DNA of 64,000 nucleotides from Breviolum minutum Mf 1.05b.01 (lineage: Eukaryota > Sar > Dinophyceae > Suessiales > Symbiodiniaceae), in assembly GCA_000507305.1 (NCBI GenBank), contig DF239212.1:155209-219208 (forward strand), given 5' to 3'. Both the position numbers and the translations under genes were made by a program. Positions 37,588 to 50,100 of this stretch are shown here, one piece after another (position 1 is the stretch's first letter; every line of letters begins with the position of its first letter). The notes beneath the pieces are model-generated. The model had not been told where the DNA came from. It made no database searches and saw nothing but the letters and a program-made list of their open reading frames with translations.

Positions 37588-40500
37588 TCACGAGTCTTTC
37601 CGCACAGGTCTCGCTCCAAATATTGAAGAACCTGAGCAATATTCAATATGCAATGGAATTCGAAAGAATGCATGTTGTACGATTATTTCCAGTTCCTCAG
37701 TTGCAACTAGCCCGATTCAACAATCTCATCTTCTCGCTGCCTACTCGAACAGAAGTGGCACCTCTCTTAATGGCCTGCCGTGAAACTCAGTTGGCAAATA
37801 AGTCAAATAAGCAAGGCAAACCAGCAGCAACAAAAATGCAATTTAACATCTTGCACTATATGAGTCTAGAGAGTAATACATCATTGTAATATAAATCATG
37901 TAATATACATGAATATTGCAATGTAACCAAATCTATTTCAAGTCCACAAAAACCTTCCGGCATCTGCAAAAGGTGCCTCTTCAAAATCCCCAGACATGCC
38001 CATGCTCAACTGAAAGGTTTCTTCTGGCACCTGAAATCTTCGAAACACACGATGAAAACATGGTTGGTGGTTTCAACCCATTTGAAAAATATTAGTCAAA
38101 TTGATTCAAATTGGATCATTTCCCCAGGTAGGGATGAAAATAAAACATATTTGAAACCACCACCTAGATTATCTAGTTTGGGATTTCAGGTTGGGAACTT
38201 ACACCAAATCACATGGAAATACTTGTGACTGTGTGTAAGCAATCAACTGACACATGACACACATTAAAATAAATCCACGTAACAATCAACCAACCCACTT
38301 CTGTCCAATCAAGTTCATGGTAAAAAAAAACATTACCTGCGCATGGCACAGTGGATCCAATATGATGCAATTCCCAAAGGATCAATGTATCCTTGTAAAA
38401 AAAATGTAAAAATACAGCAACATTTCGTTGATTTTTACGGTAAATGTAGGTAACTATACCATACATGGATCCAAAACGAGATCTTAAAAAGAAAAAACAA
38501 CCAGCCTGAAAGTGATTCGCCATCTTGGCACGTAAATCTCTGAGTCGATCAAATGCACTCAGATCTCCAGGGGCACCGATTGTCATCAGCCCAGCCTGAA
38601 AGAATCTGTTTTGGCCAAGGTACACATGGTGCATGGTTGAGATTTCAAACATATCTGCTTGGTTGATTTTAAATATATAAATATCATATATATATATATA
38701 TATTCAAATATCATACATATTCATTCATTTCTATTCATGACATTTTTGGTAACTTAATGGCTGTCTTTTTCCAACATTTCTGCTGCTTGAGTCGAGTCAT
38801 CTTGGAGGCGAAAAACCCAGGTCTCCGGACCAAACGTACTGAGCCGAGGTCCATGATCCCTTCCGCAAGTCCAATGGCATCGTCTGGCAAAACTCCACCT
38901 GTCAGACTCAACCATTTAAGGTATAATTAGGGTTTTTGGGAAGCGGGGTGCCATCCGCGTCAACAAAAGTCATAACGGACTCATAACTCCTACTTAAGAT
39001 CTAATGTACAGATTTTACAGTATTTTTGGAATGTGGGTTGCAGAATATCCTTCTGACAAGTTACCCAGCGCAGCCCCCTCAGTGTCCACCTTTTGTTTCT
39101 TCATTGCTGGTGTCCACCTGTGGTTTCTGTTTTCCGAGGGATCTGGTACTCCGTCTTTGAGATACAATAACTTTAGATACGTGTAGCAGCACTCAAGTTC
39201 AGTAGACACCTCATTCAGGAAGTATCCTACATCAGCATGGCATATTATTAGTAAATTCCATCTTTCATCTCCATTTTCAATATCTATATCTTGAGATGTC
39301 ATGAGAATATTTTTCCCTCCAGGGAACCAACAAATCAACATATCCCCAACTCAAGGCAACCAACTTGAAGATGTTTCGTTTTTTATTCCCCAGGTGGGAT
39401 ATGTTTGTTCGTTCCCTTCAAGGGTATACCCCATGGTTCAACGGTTGGATCGATCCAACTTCCACCTGGATAGAAAGATCCAAGGTGGAACTACGGAGGG
39501 TTCCGAGCAAACCAGCTGCAATCCTGGGACCCAGAGATGGACCAATTTGTGTGCCAATGTTCATGGAAAAAAAGCACGGTTGTTTCCATACAAAAAAGCA
39601 CCGTTTTCCCATGTTTCTGTGGATATGTTTTCCATATTGGCTGAAAACTTGAATCAGTTTCATAGAAACGTCCACATAATTTGCAGCCAACCTGATTCAA
39701 ATTGGACTGTTTCATAATATTAGTTATGTTTTGTGCCTTTAACAGTTTAAAAGGCAATGATGCTTTTCCATTCGCAAATGACTGATGATGATGGATCAGC
39801 CCTTCCCCGGATCCTCTTTGCAAGGTTGAGGGAATCCACCGTCTCAATGGAAACCAGATTGGGTACTTCAAGCAACTTCTTCACCTGCAAGACGTTTTTT
39901 GGCAAAGGAGAACTGCAGCCAGTTATCAACACTGAGCCATCTAGGCCATCTTAACCAGCGTCAGGGTAAATGGCTAGCTTTCTTGCAAGAAATTTGATTT
40001 CTAAAGTGGCCTGTATCTACACGAAACTCAATGCTATTAGTTGCAACAACATGCAACACCCTACTACCACACACTCGTGAGATAGATTAGGAGTTGTACC
40101 CAACCCCGACAAAGAAGTTTGTTTTCACTCCTCCACATGCTCCACCATGTCATCTTTCAACCGGGCAAGGTACCAAAACCCGACCTTGTTGGATTGCAGT
40201 CGGCCGATGAAATGCCACCTGACAAATGTATCGCAAAAAACACAAAAAAGAATGGAAGCACTCCATCATCTCGGAATTCTGCAATGGCTGGCAATGATGT
40301 GAATCAACATTTTCCAGCAATTTTCTAGTTGGTGGTTGAACCAACCCATCTGAAAAAAATATGAGTCACATTGGATCATTTCCATGTCCGTAGGGATGAA
40401 CATGAACAAATATTTGAAACCACCACCTAGGTGTTTCCAAAAATATGGGTACCCCAAAATGGATGGTTTATAACGGAAAACCCTATCAAAATGGATGATT

Positions 40501-40987
40501 TGGGGGGTACCCCTATTTTTGGAAACCACCTACCAATAGCAAAGGGTTTCAAACGCAAAACCAGCACTGGATCGGGTCTGATGGCTTTAAATCGCCTGAT
40601 GGAGTCTGGCAGCACTTTCGCTTTGTCCAGCAACTCCTGCACATAGTTTTCTCCAAAATCCACCTGGCCATGTTTTTTTTTTGTACAAAAAAACACTGAA
40701 GCCTTATGGGATTTATTGAAATCCGCACACCAAAATGGAATTTTAAGATGATATTCGTCTATTATATTCTATCTTGAAAGTAGAATCAAAACATTTGCCA
40801 ACGAAGAATAATCCAACAGGTCTTGTTTCGGACTCCAAAAACCGAGAAAAGTGACGTCACATCGTCACACCTGCCCAGCCATGTGGGCTTCATTGATCAC
40901 CTCTGCTGGGATGAACTTGGATACGGCGACCAAGCGCACGGTGGACACCGTTGGTTGACTTCCTGCTGCAAGGATACGAGACTTGAC
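37588..40987 (-). CDS. Pyridoxal-phosphate homeostasis protein (YggS/PROSC/PLPBP family)
   Basis: The family binds PLP on a lysine, has a TIM-barrel fold and buffers cellular vitamin B6. Eleven exons join in one frame (666 bp including the stop): 40871-40987 (LVAVSK, the PLP lysine), 40596-40663 (DFGENYVQELLDKA), 40185-40218 (WHFIGRLQSNK), 39814-39884 (VKKLLEVPNL, IETVDS), 39466-39523, 39090-39117 (28 bp, VDTSNEETK), 38831-38898, 38506-38595 (GLMTIGAPGD), 37977-38030 (LSMGMSGDFEE), 37741-37774 (AIKRGATSVRVG) and 37588-37631 (SIFGARP, stop). Donors are five GT, four GC and one GA; every acceptor is AG before G. Introns are 109-475 bp. The product, about 221 residues so far, is slightly short at the N-terminus, so a small first exon lies upstream. 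Conserved glycines and the PLP-phosphate site (SMGMS, GSSIFG) are intact, so it looks functional. Confidence 0.93.
38061..38168. mobile_element. Family A element inside a PLPBP intron
   Basis: It lies in the 475-bp intron 38031-38505. It starts 30 bp from the acceptor side and carries GGTTGGTGGTTTCAACCC and TTTGAAACCACCACCTAG ends. It is inverted relative to copies 1-3. Confidence 0.7.
39313..39427. mobile_element. Family D-like element inside a PLPBP intron
   Basis: Its left end (CCCTCCAGGGAACCAACAAA) is mirrored by GTTTGTTCGTTCCCTTCAAG at the right, with ATATCCCC and GGGATAT inside. It takes up a third of the intron 39118-39465 and ends about 40 bp from the next exon. Confidence 0.6.
40325..40430. 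mobile_element. Family A element inside a PLPBP intron, abutting a family C element
   Basis: The ends CTAGTTGGTGGTTGAAC and GAAACCACCACCTAG bound the element. The next base starts a family C element. Both lie in the 377-bp intron 40219-40595. Confidence 0.72.
40431..40530. mobile_element. Family C element inside a PLPBP intron
   Basis: GTGTTTCCAAAAATATGGGT and ACCCCTATTTTTGGAAACCA form near-perfect ends with only small mismatches. It abuts the family A element ending at 40430 without a gap. Confidence 0.75.
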
Positions 40988-41394
40988 CTCAAAACACCAA
41001 TGAAAGGAGGGGTTTTACTAAGGGCAATAAGGGACCTTGGGTGTTTGCATTCTTTTGGAAAGAAGTTGGGAGTTGGGTATGATAGATGATAATGGATGAA
41101 TATGTGCGTGTATATATATATATATATATCTACATGATATTCACGTACAAATGCATGTATGGCCAAACCAGTAAAGTCCAACGGCGAAGTCCTGCAGTGA
41201 TTGGACACATACATGCAAGTTGCAGTTAGTTGTGGTTGTATGGTCGCATGACAATGGGTGGGCTTTGGCTCATGAGGAACCTGGCAAAAGGTCATCTTAA
41301 GCTGAAGGGGTGAGGAACTTTCACCGACCAAGCGCCATCCACTGGCCATGGTATTTACTAAAGGATGACAGGTTCGAAACTCACAAGCACATAG

Positions 41395-41640
41395 GTTGTC
41401 AGTTGTCATCTCTTTCCCAATATTCTGGATGATTCGGTCTTAAATTCCATAAATTGCTTAGGTTCCACGCAAGTTCCAGTGTCTCTGCCACAGCAAGTGC
41501 CTCGGATAGAGTCATCACGTGTTTTCGACTGTAAGGGCTTTCCCATCTTGGCAGGACAAACAAACCTTCTCTCACACTGAGGTAGGATGAAGTTTAAGAT
41601 AGCAACACCCAACTTGTTGGACAAATCCAATGCAAAAACT
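41395..41640 (-). other. Candidate first exon of PLPBP or last exons of the coiled-coil gene
   Basis: An ATG at 41515 opens the frame MTLSEALAVAETLELAWN. It could supply the missing N-terminus of the PLPBP gene if it ends at the GC donor after TLSE, or belong to the gene upstream. Just upstream, at about 41580-41640, the frame reads LDLSNKLGVAILNFILPQ. Neither can be joined by phase alone. Confidence 0.25.
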
Positions 41641-42159
41641 GTGTAATGCCACCAATAATTTCAACCTTTCCACAGTGGTTTTCAGCCCTTACTTGCCTCC
41701 TTTGGATGACCAAAAAGAAGCGTCATCAGCACCAGCAGCAGCATCGAACATATCTGCCTGGAAATTGGCTTGCAAAGTCTGTGCTGTTTCTTCTTAAATA
41801 GGAACATCATCTTAAACATGTTAAAATTCTTGACAATACTTGGAGGATCATCCCAGGACTTGTAAGTGGTTAGGTCGTAACCCCCATCTATAAGCCATAA
41901 AAAGGCCCATTTTGAAGGGGTCCCACAACCCGATCCCATTTTAAACACACAAAATCATCCACGAAGCAACTTGCATCTGTCATACCTCTTCCTCCATCTT
42001 CCAACGCGAATCAGGAAGCCTGACTGCCCCGGGACTTCCACGGGGTTTTGAAAATCATGCGCTTTTTCAGCAGCTAAATGAACGGAAAGATATGGATAGT
42101 ATAGAAGTATAGTGAACATACGAGGTAGTTAAGATAATATGAGAGGGAGAGAGATACAA

Positions 42160-42253
42160 CCCTGAAAACTAATATAGCACCTGACAGTAGGCCATCCCAA
42201 AAGGAAACGAGTATTCCAACCATCCACTTTCAGGTGCTATGTTAGTTTCAGGG
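42160..42253. mobile_element. Family D element with long terminal inverted repeats
   Basis: CCCTGAAAACTAATATAGCA plus CCTGA at the left is the inverse of TCAGGTGCTATGTTAGTTTC plus AGGG at the right, with one mismatch and one indel over about 24 bp. It is the cleanest small element in the window. Confidence 0.75.
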
Positions 42254-42269
42254 AGGGTACCCAATTGGA

Positions 42270-45200
42270 AGTTTGATGAATTTTGACATCTCGCTTCTGC
42301 TCCCTTTTTCATTCTGATCAAGGACTCAACCCGTTTGTATAGCTCATTGTCATGAAGAGAAGCTACAGGATCACACACACACAATTGACTGATGATAGTG
42401 AAAACCAGTTCCCATCTGATCATACACAAACATGTGTATATATAGTTGTATAACATACAGTGTATCAACATCCCATCCCGCAGTGCCATTTGAAAGCCTC
42501 TTCTTGAGACAACCAATAAAAACCATATTTTTTTGTTGGGGGAGCATTGCTCACCTACTCAACAACACCAACAAACAAAATCACCCCAACTATTGGTTGC
42601 CTGCGTTGTCAGGCGACCACTCCATGATGCTTGAATTCCCTATGTTTGTGACTGTGATTTGATGATCTATGAGCAAAAAAATTGGAACCTGCCCATTGAA
42701 ATAGCTCGAAATTGAATGAGTATGCCAGTTAGCTCACTTTGCACATGGTCGAAGTTGACATGAGTGGAATTGAGTTGCTGCACCACTGCTTCCGATTCAA
42801 GCTCACGAGCGGAGCTGGCTGATAAGCACCACAGAATATAGATTGTAATTATGCATCAAACCATCTCAAAGAATAAACCTTGTGACTTGGGGGATTTGCT
42901 CCAAACAATTTCACAGCACCAGTCTTGAAAGGATTCAATTTCATTTCAATGTCCGTGCCAAAAAATGTCTGCAGGTACTGTAGAATTCAATATATAGTAA
43001 GCGTTCCGAAGAGAGAACGTGTAAGAACCAAAAGCAGTTAAGGAATGTGGAACATCACAACAAAGCGCGGCTCTCCAAACCTTGATATTCCACAGCACCT
43101 GTTTTGCTCCGTAGAACGGCACAAATCATTGACAACGTTGGCATTCAGTGCAGCCACGGACGATTCGAAGATCAACACAACTTCCAAGTAAACGAACAAC
43201 TCAGTAACCAAACATGAAAACAAATTCACAACATATGATTAATTATCTACAGTATACCACTGCTACGGCATACCCAAACGCTCACTGTCATGTGTACTGC
43301 AAATTCATGACTTACACATCTCCTGGGATGCTCCTGTGGGTTGATTTGATATGCACCTCGTCAGTGGCCTCAATTGTTAACCCATAAAATCCTTCCCGCC
43401 GGCAGCATGTTGCAGCCAGAGGAGAATACAAAAGAACTCGGGTGAGCTGTTGATCTGCTAAGTTTGTGAATGGAATCATGGAGAACTATGAAGCATATCA
43501 AAAAATCAAACCTAACATGGGCTTCAACAACCTTATTGCAACTAATGTAGAATCCAAACTCACAACTCATCACAACTCAATATCTCCACTTCGCTGCAAA
43601 GGGGTTCGGTTCGTCTTGGTGTCATTCAACGCATGCAATTATTTATCCCTGTGCTATTTTGAAATCAACATGAGAGTGGTATGACTATGGTTTGGTCTAA
43701 ATAACGGTTGGGGATTTCCAAGCAAAGAACTAGCTGACTTTTCCAGGCAATTGCTTGTGGGGGGCGTTGCCAACCAGGCTGGATCATGTCATGAAACCCA
43801 CTCGAGTCTTCTTATGCCCTCTGCGGAGGGCACAGGTAAAGCAACAAATGCGGAGAACGCATATCTTTGGCAGTCTCCAGAAATGAGTTGCTTCACAGCG
43901 TCAATTGTTTCTGCAGCTGTTGACTATTCATGTCCATATAGTTTTTCAGCATATATTGAAGTCCTTTCTAGATCATGACTGTTCAACCATGCATGTTTTG
44001 CATCTTTCTCAGGTTGGATGTACTACTCTTCTTCTACTCACCAGGCTGTGAATCATGTTTCTGTTTCCTCAGCCTTCTAGTGTACTTGATGCAAACCCAA
44101 AGAAGTCTTCACCCTTTGAAGTCCTCAAACGACGGTGGCACTCATGGGATACACACAAATTTCAAACAACTCAAGTGAGTTGAAGTAGTCTTCATGTCTT
44201 CCAAAGATTTCCTACCCCATCAACACACATGCCTCCTATGCCGCATACCAACAAAAATCCAATGGGTAATGATCTCCTCAAACACGGCTCGTCTTCAATG
44301 CTCTCTTCACATAACTGGAGTCATTCCTCAGTCACTGGACTGGTTCGCGGAGACCGGAAGTTTTCGGTGGAACTTTTCATATAACAAAATGTACTACGTA
44401 GATTGAATATGGAATCATAATATGACCGTTTCAAACTCAATCCAACCATTGTATACTATGTAAGGCTGCTTTTACACTGACATCACATCAAAGCTAAAGG
44501 AAATGAAAGCGTCACCCAGGAATCTAGCTATCATTCCTTGTCGTTTTATCTATCCATTAGATCCAATATCACCGTGTTTCCCATGTTTTCCCTATGTTTT
44601 TCACACATGTTCCCATGGTTTTTATCCCATATGTCTTTGCTCCCCGTGGACCCAAATGGGTACCTTCAGGTCAAAGGCACAGGGCATTGCGAAACTGCTC
44701 TCGCCAGGCATCACGGCTTCCCAAGGGTCCCGGTGCCGCAAAGGCGGCGTGTTCGTGACCCGAAGGCGTGTGCAAGGTATGGACCAATCTCGGTGGGTGG
44801 TTCCAACGACCGAAAAAAGAACTGATATGGTTGCTGGTTGAACCAACCCCTTTGAAAAATATGAGTCAAAAATAGGGGTGAACATAAAAAATGTTTGAGT
44901 TGCCACCACCTAGTTGATGGTTCAGAGATCCGGCGTTCACCAGTTGATATGTAAAGCTGGTAAATATCCCCATTATTTACAGGGTTTTATATGGGTTTTA
45001 TACATTCCAGGTGGTGAAATCTAACATAGATACCCTCCTGAAGTTTTAATGGCTGGAACATAATTCCATGGAGGTTTGGTTCAAATCATTTTCCTTTCTT
45101 TTCATCAGTAATGGCTGTAGGTGAACCATGTTAATCTTCCAGGGTGTACCAAAAATAATGGTTTGGAAAATGATCTCCGACTTCAAACATGGCGTCATTT

Positions 45201-47106
45201 TAGGTATCTACATTAGATTTCAGGGGGGTACCCATGATTCACTTCTGTTGATGGACGAAATCCGAGGAATTCACCACCTGGATGTGCAAGAAAAACATGT
45301 TGTAATTAATGGGAAAAAACACTATTTATCAACTGGTGCTTTGATTTCTTCTATCAATTGTATACCTGAGGATGGGATAGATGGATGGTAATTTCTATTT
45401 TTTGGATGGTTGAAAAAAGGTGTTGGAAAAAGGGTTGCCAATGGCCCGAACAACAAATGATCCCATTGAAAATGTTCTGGGTTGTTCACACGAATCTTCG
45501 GAGTCAAATTATACCATCAACATATATGGGGGTTTCCAAAAAATAGTGGTACCCCAAAGTGGATGGCTATAATGGAAAACCCTATTAAAATGGATGATTT
45601 GGGGTACCACCTTTTTTTGGAAACATCCATATAAACACTTCGGTCTCACAACATATCTCAAAGTGACAACATCTGGATCTGGATTCATGAACTCTCATCA
45701 TTCTCCATGTTTGTTGCAGTTCTTTTCAAGCATTTGGATGCACTACTCCCAAGCTGCAACATATCCACAACTGTCCACATGTTGCCATCTGAGATAGAGA
45801 CTTATCTACCTTTTGCTCCATCTCCTGAAGATGTCCCTGTTGAACAGCTGCATGCCTTGGTTGGTGGAGATGTGGTTCCACCCCACCGCAGGAAGGTCAT
45901 GGAAAAGTCCCCAAGCTGAGCATGGTACTTATTTACATCGGATCGAACGAGATCGTACAGCTTGTCCTGAGGACAAACATCAAATCACCAACATCTCCCA
46001 GCTTTGCCATGGCATGACTTTCAGAATTTTCAATGCTCATTGTCTTGAACTTCTTGAGAAAAAAAGAATGAAAACCATGAATTACGTCTTGAAGGCTTAA
46101 AATTCAATCACTTTACAAGAGGATTCTTCTGGAAATCCTGGATGCACCAATTGCAGCGTGATGCGGGACCATTTGCTCCCCAAAATGCACCTTCACATAC
46201 CTTCACCATTCTTCCACCATCTTGATATCACAAACAACCTCCCCAATCTCACACACCTCACTATATATATAAATATAAATTCAATAAACTCATACAACTT
46301 CAGTATCATCTCAGCCACCAAGCCAAATCGCTCCCAATGTCCTCTAAACAATCCTCCAAGTTGGTCACACGACGATCCATGGCTGTTAAGGCCACTTCAC
46401 ATCCCTTAAGGCCATCTAAAACCGTGAAGGAAGCTGCCTTCTCTGGTTCCTCTGCTTGTGCCAAAGACAATCGTGGAGCACCCTTGGTCTCACGGCACTG
46501 CTCCTGATCGTTTTTTTTTCGGGACGACTGAGGTAGAAGGAGCCACATGGACGACGATGAACACCGGACATCAACAAGAAAAACATGTTCAAAATCAACC
46601 TTTTCCCATTCCGAATTCAATATCCCTCAACCTCCAAACCCTTCCAATGACTCCCCACTGGACCCCAACGGCCCAACCTGGAAACGTTCGGTGAGACGCT
46701 GTTGCTCATGCTGACGTCGCTTCTGTTCATCTGACACAGCACTGCGTAAATCACGCAGCCCTGGGAGTGAAAGATCCAAGGTGCTCTCCTTCAGTTACGC
46801 ATGTCTGTGAGAAACGGAACTGATGGTTGAGAGACTGTTGAGAGATATTGAAAGCAGGGGTCAAATTGAACATCTTCCCTATGTTGGGGTAAACATTTCA
46901 ATAGAGGTTGAAACCACAGGATGCTAGAAAATACATGACATGATGTTGATGTGTTGTATCATACATGGAATTTGCTGACATTGCCAGGCCTCTGACATTT
47001 CAAAACTGCAATGCACCTACAAAGTATGCCTAGACACATGGCTGAAACAAACTTGCATTTTTTTAACCAAACTCACATATTGCAAAATAAAATGCCCACC
47101 ACCACC

Positions 47107-47169
<63 letters not shown>

Positions 47170-50100
47170 CTTAGCATTACTCAAACTATCCCTATCTATA
47201 TGAATTAAAGAAATCTACCCCTTCAAAAGCATCAACTTGGTGTCCTGAAAGATCGAATCACCCCTTCGAATGCGCTCCAAATCTCCATTGAGATCTCCCA
47301 AAGACCTGGGCAACAAAATTTTCGCCGCCATTTCTGAACATCGGAATCTAAATGATGCTGGATATGTAATTAATATGAACAAAACTTCCTTTTTGGCAAA
47401 GAATACTTAGGAGAGTGGATGTAATTATGGATCATTGAACAATCGCAAATTTTTGAACAATCCAGAATTGGGTTGAGAATATTCATGTACTCATTCATGT
47501 ATCACTGTATGACCATATATACAGCTGTATATGCAACCATCATCCTGGAATACACGGAAGAAACATATCGGTCAAACATCTGCAACTGCATTTTTTGTTG
47601 CCGCTCGGTCTTGAAGAACATAAGGATTTGCAGAAGACTGCAGGCGATCAAAACTCGCATGATGCATTGAACTAGGGACGATTCTTTTCGCGGGCAATGA
47701 CTGTTTCAATACAAACAAAATCAACAAGCAAATCTACAGAATTCCCAAACAAGCCCTGATCTTGTTGAATTAGAATCCTCATCTGCACAATTTTTTTATG
47801 CAACAAAGATATACCTGGCCAGCATTGTCCAGCACACATCCAACCTGTCCCAAGCGACATCCGGCCTGCCAGCTTCCATTGCCAACAGCTGCAAACGTTG
47901 CTGCACCTCAGCCACCTCAGCATGCTTGAGTTGCATGCCTACGACTAAGATACCATGATAAGTATATATAACAGTGTTTTTTGTTGACAACCTGTTGCAA
48001 CAAAAATTCAAATTTATTGTAATCATATCCCTCTAAACTTCAAGACACTGTCATGGTTTCATCCATTCTTTGTCATCTTGAAACCAAGAAACTTTGCCCT
48101 CGAAAAGGGCATTGTTGCTTTTCATCATCTGAAGAAGTTCTTCCCTTGTCTTCAAGGTATCTTCCTCAACAGAACATCAACAAAAACACGAAAAAGTATC
48201 AACTCGTTAAAATCCATCCAATGCCAATGTGTCAACTCTTAGCTTCCAAAATCCATGGTAAAAGAATAGCTACAAATCAACAAAAAAAACACTCCGGCCA
48301 TCTCCGCCTTGGTTTGATAACGATGGCGATCCATGCTCTTCATGAGATCACCTAAAGCCACATCTTGAGCTTCCAAAACCCGACGTACAGCCTCTTCTTG
48401 AGCCTTCGCTTCAAAACGTTGACCGTTTGGATGGTGAAGAAACAAACATCATGAATTTGAATCAGAAATCCAAAGACAAAGGATTCCACCACTTGATTCG
48501 CAATTTTGCAAAGTAAACCAAGAGCGTTTGGATTGAGGAAGATACATCAAGCGCAATGACTTCAATACACCGTTCGTCGCGCGTAAACGCTTAAAAACGC
48601 GCCTGCATCTTCCAAGCGTCAAACTTCTTTACCAAATCATCTCTTTGCTCTGCCTGTTCTTTCAGCGCCTCCTCCAACAGTTGGACAGAATGTATCTCCG
48701 CTGAATGTCTATGTAACATCATGATCATTCATGATTTAATATCAGAAAATACACACTTCTTCGGTTACAGTTTCGTGCAATTCTCTGCCACTCTAGAATT
48801 TGACATCTTCAAACATCATGAAACTTGTTGAAGGAGTCTTCTCTATTCGATTCCATTCAAATTTCTCAAACTGCCCGATAGATTCTTGAAGCTATAAACA
48901 AGAAAAGGGAAGCCCTCCAAAAAAATTGAAATAAGGTCATTTTGCGAGCATGCCCCCCTGACATCACTTCGGCATTGTGGGAAACCCTCTTGTCTCCTTA
49001 GGTCTCGATAATCTGAATGTGTTATAATGATAGATGCAGTTAGCTCATTTAGCTCCTTGTTAATGGCAACCTAGGTGAAACACAAACAGCATCCATCGCG
49101 TCCCCTTGTGTTTCTCCTTGGAGGCCTCAACGGCATGGGCTGCAGCATTGGCCGCCTGACATGTCAGGTGAATGTCTACTCAAGGCTACTTTCATACATC
49201 TTCAATCTTCTTACATCTTGCAACAAGAACCTCAGTGTCTCTGATACACAATGATTATCAATAATTAGTATACAAATTAAATGTATACAATGACAAACTG
49301 GCAGCAAAACCATTATATAACTGCCAACACTTCTGAGATCCAGCGCAAACTTTTTGTGCACACTTGACCTCTTCAGAGGCTTGTGCAGCTTCCTTTGCCG
49401 CCCCACTAGCAGCGCTTTTCTCCTGGCTAGGGGACACCGTTTGCCCGTTGAGATCATCATCCCAGACACTTGGCAGCATTTTAGCGACGTGAATTTTGTG
49501 CCTGTGCCATCTCGCGCTTGAGGCTTTCCATGGCATGCTCCATGTCCTGGTGGTTCAATGACAGACACAATAGAACGAGGCAACGGATAGCAACACATCT
49601 GCTATTTCTTGCGCGGGAAACATGGAAAAAACCATTCAAAGAGTCAAAGCTCAAAGTCTCCCCCCCAAAAAAACAATAAACAAAATAGTGTCCCCTTTTG
49701 GCTGAAACCGTAATTCATCCAAAATTGGGTGAGTTTTTTCCATGTTTACCCCTTTCCAAGACACCCAAAGCTCCCAACCAATAAGTGAATACTTCACTGG
49801 TCCTGTCGACTGTGCTGGAGAACTGCGATGCTTCTAGTCTGCTTCTCCACACTCATTCTGCTTTCCTCCCAAGCTTTTTGGGAATGGTTCAATGCAAGAA
49901 ATTGATATGGAGGACTGGAGAGAATAAATGCTTTCTTGATGTATCTTAGGATTTTTGTATAGATATAAACATCATTCCGCCTCCTTTGTTGAGTTGAACA
50001 TGCATAGATGTTTATTTTCCGGCACAATGTCATAAAAGTACGAATCACTATACACACATCATCTCCCTTGGACCCCAAAACCATGAAACATAAAGGTTTT

